Below, in pieces: positions 5,268 through 8,968 of a stretch of 8,968 nt of DNA. Source of the stretch: MWFE01 sp964481075 (GTDB taxonomy: Bacteria; Bacteroidota; Bacteroidia; Bacteroidales; Tenuifilaceae); assembly GCA_964481075.1 (NCBI GenBank), contig CAYZSD010000141.1:1-8968 (forward strand). The letters run 5' to 3'. Every line of letters starts with the position of its first letter. The stretch's first letter is position 1. The position numbers and the translations under genes are program-made. The notes below the pieces were generated by a model. That model ran no database searches, was not told the origin of the DNA, and worked only from the letters and a program-made list of their open reading frames with translations.

Positions 5268-6047
5268 ATGAAATCGATTAGGTTACTAATAATTAGCACG
5301 CTCGTTTCGGTAGCACTTGGTATATTTGCTCAGGAATTGCCTTCGCCCATGCAGCCCCCGAGGCTGGTTAACGATTTTGCTGGACTACTCAACCAGAGCG
5401 AACAAGCTAACCTTGAGCGAAAGCTTAGGGGGTACCTCGATACAACTTCCACACAAATCTATGTTATCATTGTTAATGATTTGAGCGGATATGATATCGC
5501 TGATTTCACTATTCGAATTGGCGAGAAATGGGGTGTTGGCCAGAAGGGAAAAAACAATGGAGCCATTATTCTTGTTAAACCAAGAATTGGTAACCAAAAG
5601 GGTGAAGCATTCATTGCTACTGGTTATGGTTTGGAAGATGTAATACCCGATGCCATAGCAAAAAGGATAATGGAAAGAGAGTTGGTTCCGTATTTTCAAG
5701 AAGATAACTACTTCAGAGGGTTTGATGCTGCTACTACCACAATTATGAGCTTAGCATCGGGTAAGTTTTCGGCCGATCAGTATGCCAGCGACGCACCACC
5801 TGCTTTCGTATTTCTTATCCTTGTACTTTTAGTGCTCTTCTTTGTTCTTGTTTTCAATGTGAATAAAACCAAAGGGCGCTCAGTGGGGCATAATATCCCG
5901 TTTTGGATTGCACTTGGTATGCTCTCAGGAGCAGGAAGAGGTGGTGGAGGTTTTAGCAACTTCAGCTCTGGAGGTGGAAGTTTTGGCGGATTCTCTGGTG
6001 GGGGAGGTGGATCTTTTGGTGGGGGAGGAGCAAGGGGTAGCTGGTAG
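5268..6047 (+). CDS. Exported TPM domain protein with glycine-rich tail (YgcG-like)
   Basis: The 259-residue product has a signal peptide (about 1-21, MKSIRLL... ending GIFAQ) and a TPM domain at about 33-160 with VNDFAGLL (34-41), KNNGAIILV (96-103) and GYGLEDVIPDAIAKRI (119-134). A strong membrane segment follows (about 179-197), then a second weaker hydrophobic stretch (about 210-221), and finally a tail rich in Gly, Ser and Phe that ends GGGGARGSW. The TPM domain would face the periplasm. This layout is the YgcG type found next to lemA in many bacteria. ATG5268 is preceded by AAGG, closer than a normal Shine-Dalgarno sequence, and ATG5257 would give only a four-codon frame. It is the third gene of the lemA cluster. 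Its stop lies one base from the stop of the convergent kinase gene, leaving no room for a private terminator. Confidence 0.93.
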   Translation: MKSIRLLIISTLVSVALGIFAQELPSPMQPPRLVNDFAGLLNQSEQANLERKLRGYLDTTSTQIYVIIVNDLSGYDIADFTIRIGEKWGVGQKGKNNGAIILVKPRIGNQKGEAFIATGYGLEDVIPDAIAKRIMERELVPYFQEDNYFRGFDAATTTIMSLASGKFSADQYASDAPPAFVFLILVLLVLFFVLVFNVNKTKGRSVGHNIPFWIALGMLSGAGRGGGGFSNFSSGGGSFGGFSGGGGGSFGGGGARGSW

Positions 6048-6048
6048 G

Positions 6049-8955
6049 CTATTCAGTTGCCTCGTTGTACTTTGGAATGGTGAATCGAAAGGTAGAGCCT
6101 TGTCCTTCTATTGACTCAACGTTGATTGTGCCACCATTACGCTCAACGAACCTTTTAACAAGTTTTAATCCAAGACCCGTCCCCTTTTCATTATTTGTCC
6201 CTAATGTTGAGTAGGTTGAGGTGTTGTCAAAAAGTTTGGGTAGGACTTCGGGTGTTATTCCCTTACCTGTATCGGCTATGGTAACCTCATATAGATTGGG
6301 TTGTTCTTCAACACTTACACTTATTACACCCGTTTCGGGTGTAAATTTAATACTATTACCAATCAGGTTGCGGAGTACAGCCATTATCATGTCAATGTCT
6401 ATCACTACCATAGCCTTTTCAGGAAGATTTGTCTGAATGGTAAGGTTCTTGCTTTTTGATAACCCTTTCACCAGAACAACCACTTCATAAATTAGCCTGG
6501 AAAGGTTTGCGCTAACTGGTTTGTAGGTTTCCTGCCTTTGCGACTTTGCCCAATCCAGTAAGCTTTCAAGTAAGTGATAGGTTTCTTCGCTGGTTGTCTT
6601 AAGGGTATCGAGAATTGTAGCCGATGATTCTTTGTCCATTTCATCATGCCCTTCTGCATATAGCTCAATAAGCTGTTTTATTGCTCCAATGGGTGAGCGG
6701 AGATCGTGCCCAATAATTGTGAAGACCTGATCTTTGAAGGCATTTGCCTCTTTCAAAGCAATTTCAGCTTGCTTAATTCGGGTAATGTCGGCAAGAGTTA
6801 CAACAACTTCAGTTGTCCGATTTTGACTATTTCGTGAAGATCCGAAATGGGTTAGTAAGTAACGTACCTCACCAGAGGAGGAGACAAGAGCCTGCTCGTA
6901 GCTTCCCTTAACATCAAACCCGTTCTCAAGATCACAAATTTGCTGTTCAAAACGGTTTAGGGCGCTAGGAATAAATGCATTGAAAATATCTCTACGGGAA
7001 ATTGGTGGTCGTTTCCCCTCATAACCAAGGATTTCATAGGCTTCATCGGAAAGAATTACCAAGTTTTTTTCGGGTTGAAATCGAATGCTTCCCAACTTTG
7101 CAATTGTTTGTGCTTGGGCAAGATGCAATTTGCTTTCCTGAAGCTGAGCTTCAAAACGTTTCTGGTTCGATATGTCATCGACCAGCATGATTAGATGTGA
7201 GATATTTGAGGTTACGGTTTTGAGGGCTTTTACTGTTACTTTACAGTAAATGTAACTTGAATTCTTTGTGATAAAACGTTTCTCGATGGTATAGTTAGTT
7301 TTTTCGTGGGTGAGAAGCTGGTTGAAAAGTTTGCTTTCAACCAGAAGATCATCGGGATGGGTGATCTCATCCCATGTCTTATTCATTAGTTCCTTTGGAG
7401 AGTACCTAAGTATTGATGCAAGCTTTTCGTTGAAACTTATCCACTGTTTTGCAATGGAAATTTCGGCCATGCCAATTAGATCCGACTCGAAAAAAGCTCT
7501 GAACTTCTGTTCTCGCTCAGATAGCTTTATCTCAGCTTCCTTTCGCTGAGTAATATCGTGACTAATAATAATTAACATGTCCTTACCACTCATCTGGTAC
7601 TTCATTAAGCTACCTTCAAGAAAGAAACTTTCACCACTTTTCTTCCTATGAATTCTATGACTTACCCTATAGAAACCTTTTTGATAGGCTGATGCGATAG
7701 CACTTTTTGTTTCTTCGGGTTGAGCTGATAGTAAAATATACGACTTACCCTTAATTTCATGAAGTTTGTACCCATAAACTGACTCGAAAGCAGGATTAAC
7801 ATCCTGTATTTCTGTTGATTTAGCATCAATCAGACAAATAGGGTCGATGTTGGATAAAAATAGTGCCCTGTACTTTTGCTCTTTTTCAGAAAGCTCAAGT
7901 TCAGCTTGTTTCCTATGGCTTATATCCATAATCAGCCCAAGTATTCTGGCATTATTATCTGCATCTTTGATGTGTTTCCCTCTAATTAGCAGGTAGTTCC
8001 ATTTTCCTTCTGGGTTCATGATGCGGATTTCTGTTTCAAAATCCTGTCCATCTCTAAGTATTTCTTTCTTCTTCTTATAGATTAGCCTCAAATCGTCCTT
8101 GTGAATAAGAGAGACGACACCCTTTAGCGATAACGAATTGATATCGTAGTCATTATAAAGTGGGGTTTGGCTATGCGATAGCCACCTGAACCTTTTCTCA
8201 GGAATTGAATACTCCCAGGTGGATATTCTTCCAACACTTTGAGCTTCGGAGAGAAGCTCCCTATTCCTTCTGAGCTCCCTTTCTGCAATACCACGTTTTT
8301 CTATCTCAACCAGTAGGTTGTTGTTAATAATTTTGTATTCAATTACTTGACGATTTATTTCTTCCTCAATACTTTTATATTCCTCTTTAAGTGTATCCTT
8401 GGCTCTGGTTACAGCGGCAGCTTGTTCCTTTAGGAAAAGTGATGAAATGGAAACTATTATGATAAAACTAAGAATCTCAGAATTGTGCTGAACTGCTTCA
8501 TTAAGTGAGAGTTCTTGATATGCAGGGTATATCAGTAATAGTAGAGTGAAGATTGCTAAAGATGAAGTAAAGATTCGCTGGGAGTACTTCTGTGACAGAA
8601 AAATAAAAATTGGGAAACTTCCAATAAAAAAAATTTTTGTTGAATCGATTCCCGTTATGGGTACATAAAAATTTAAGGTTAAAAGAATTAGAGTATATAC
8701 CAAAAAAGTAAGCAAATATTTTTTTGGAATTGTTTTGATATCCTGTTGACTGGTGTTTCTAATCCAGCTAACAACCAGTGGACTAAATAGAACAAGAGAC
8801 GAAGAGTAGCCAATATATAACGAGAACCATAACACCTTGTTTTGCCACATAGTTGAGTCAATATGCTGAAAAATAAGAATTTGTGAAACAACAAGTGGTA
8901 TTGGAAGCAGAAGTGAAATACCAAAAAATCTGATAACTTCAAGTTCTCTTCTCAT
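6049..8955 (-). CDS. Membrane-bound PAS histidine kinase, start possibly outside the window
   Basis: As seen, 968 residues. Six hydrophobic segments (about 8-29, 41-65, 80-98, 107-121, 128-146, 161-175) are followed by a coiled coil (about 176-238) and four PAS domains: about 239-350, 361-472, 484-598 and 608-729. A HisKA domain (740-810) has IGHDLRSP with H750 as the phosphoacceptor. The ATPase domain (about 850-963) shows the N box LRNLIGNSIKF (861-871), G1 DTGKGI (895-900) and G2 GTGLGL (925-930). There is no receiver domain, so the phosphate goes to a separate, unseen response regulator. The membrane part resembles the second half of a MASE1 sensor, with GYSSSLVLFSPLVVSW (49-64) like the MASE1 'GxxlvaPlll.W' region. 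No in-frame stop precedes ATG8955 before the window ends, so the true start may be further right. All catalytic motifs are intact. The stimulus is unknown. Confidence 0.9.
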   Translation of the reverse strand: MRRELEVIRFFGISLLLPIPLVVSQILIFQHIDSTMWQNKVLWFSLYIGYSSSLVLFSPLVVSWIRNTSQQDIKTIPKKYLLTFLVYTLILLTLNFYVPITGIDSTKIFFIGSFPIFIFLSQKYSQRIFTSSLAIFTLLLLIYPAYQELSLNEAVQHNSEILSFIIIVSISSLFLKEQAAAVTRAKDTLKEEYKSIEEEINRQVIEYKIINNNLLVEIEKRGIAERELRRNRELLSEAQSVGRISTWEYSIPEKRFRWLSHSQTPLYNDYDINSLSLKGVVSLIHKDDLRLIYKKKKEILRDGQDFETEIRIMNPEGKWNYLLIRGKHIKDADNNARILGLIMDISHRKQAELELSEKEQKYRALFLSNIDPICLIDAKSTEIQDVNPAFESVYGYKLHEIKGKSYILLSAQPEETKSAIASAYQKGFYRVSHRIHRKKSGESFFLEGSLMKYQMSGKDMLIIISHDITQRKEAEIKLSEREQKFRAFFESDLIGMAEISIAKQWISFNEKLASILRYSPKELMNKTWDEITHPDDLLVESKLFNQLLTHEKTNYTIEKRFITKNSSYIYCKVTVKALKTVTSNISHLIMLVDDISNQKRFEAQLQESKLHLAQAQTIAKLGSIRFQPEKNLVILSDEAYEILGYEGKRPPISRRDIFNAFIPSALNRFEQQICDLENGFDVKGSYEQALVSSSGEVRYLLTHFGSSRNSQNRTTEVVVTLADITRIKQAEIALKEANAFKDQVFTIIGHDLRSPIGAIKQLIELYAEGHDEMDKESSATILDTLKTTSEETYHLLESLLDWAKSQRQETYKPVSANLSRLIYEVVVLVKGLSKSKNLTIQTNLPEKAMVVIDIDMIMAVLRNLIGNSIKFTPETGVISVSVEEQPNLYEVTIADTGKGITPEVLPKLFDNTSTYSTLGTNNEKGTGLGLKLVKRFVERNGGTINVESIEGQGSTFRFTIPKYNEATE

Positions 8956-8968
8956 TGTAATAGATATC

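Overview
The window looks like chromosomal DNA from a member of the Bacteroidota. Three things point there: promoter-like TAnnTTTG boxes with no clear Shine-Dalgarno sequences, a LemA–TPM–TPM gene trio of the kind common in that phylum, and a long (669-residue) urocanate hydratase. This placement is inferred from gene content and signals, not from a marker gene.

Layout. (1) Positions 1-2055, accessory region. A RelE-like toxin gene broken by one frameshift (71-468) is followed by a long imperfect-palindrome element (477-611) ending in GTTAGGC. Then comes an AT-rich gene for an AAA/DUF4143 ATPase (697-1818) with its own promoter box almost touching the start codon. A second element follows, beginning GCCTAAC (1826) and ending in a sequence like the end of the first element, right at the hutU stop codon. 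Order, boundary sequences and folding resemble an integron-type gene cassette array (gene, attC, gene, attC) with no integrase in view. The second element also carries three short perfect hairpins, two of them built on TCCCGAG. (2) Positions 2050-4059, minus strand: an intact hutU with no other histidine-degradation gene in the window. (3) Positions 4060-4196: a divergent intergenic region with candidate promoters and a small palindrome. (4) Positions 4197-6047, plus strand: a likely three-gene operon of LemA lipoprotein, a leaderless small TPM protein, and an exported, membrane-anchored TPM protein with a glycine-rich tail. (5) Positions 6049-8955, minus strand: a large membrane histidine kinase with four PAS domains, convergent with the operon and separated from it by a single base between stop codons. 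Its membrane domain resembles only the second half of a MASE1 sensor, and no stop codon precedes the ATG before the window ends, so the gene may continue beyond the right edge.

How it works together. hutU is catabolic (urocanate to imidazolonepropionate). The LemA/TPM trio is a cell-envelope module of poorly understood function. The kinase is a sensory protein whose partner response regulator is not in view. The most unusual part is the cassette-like segment, which looks like inserted, lower-GC DNA in a host region of higher GC. No CRISPR array, tRNA, rRNA, transposase or integrase was seen.
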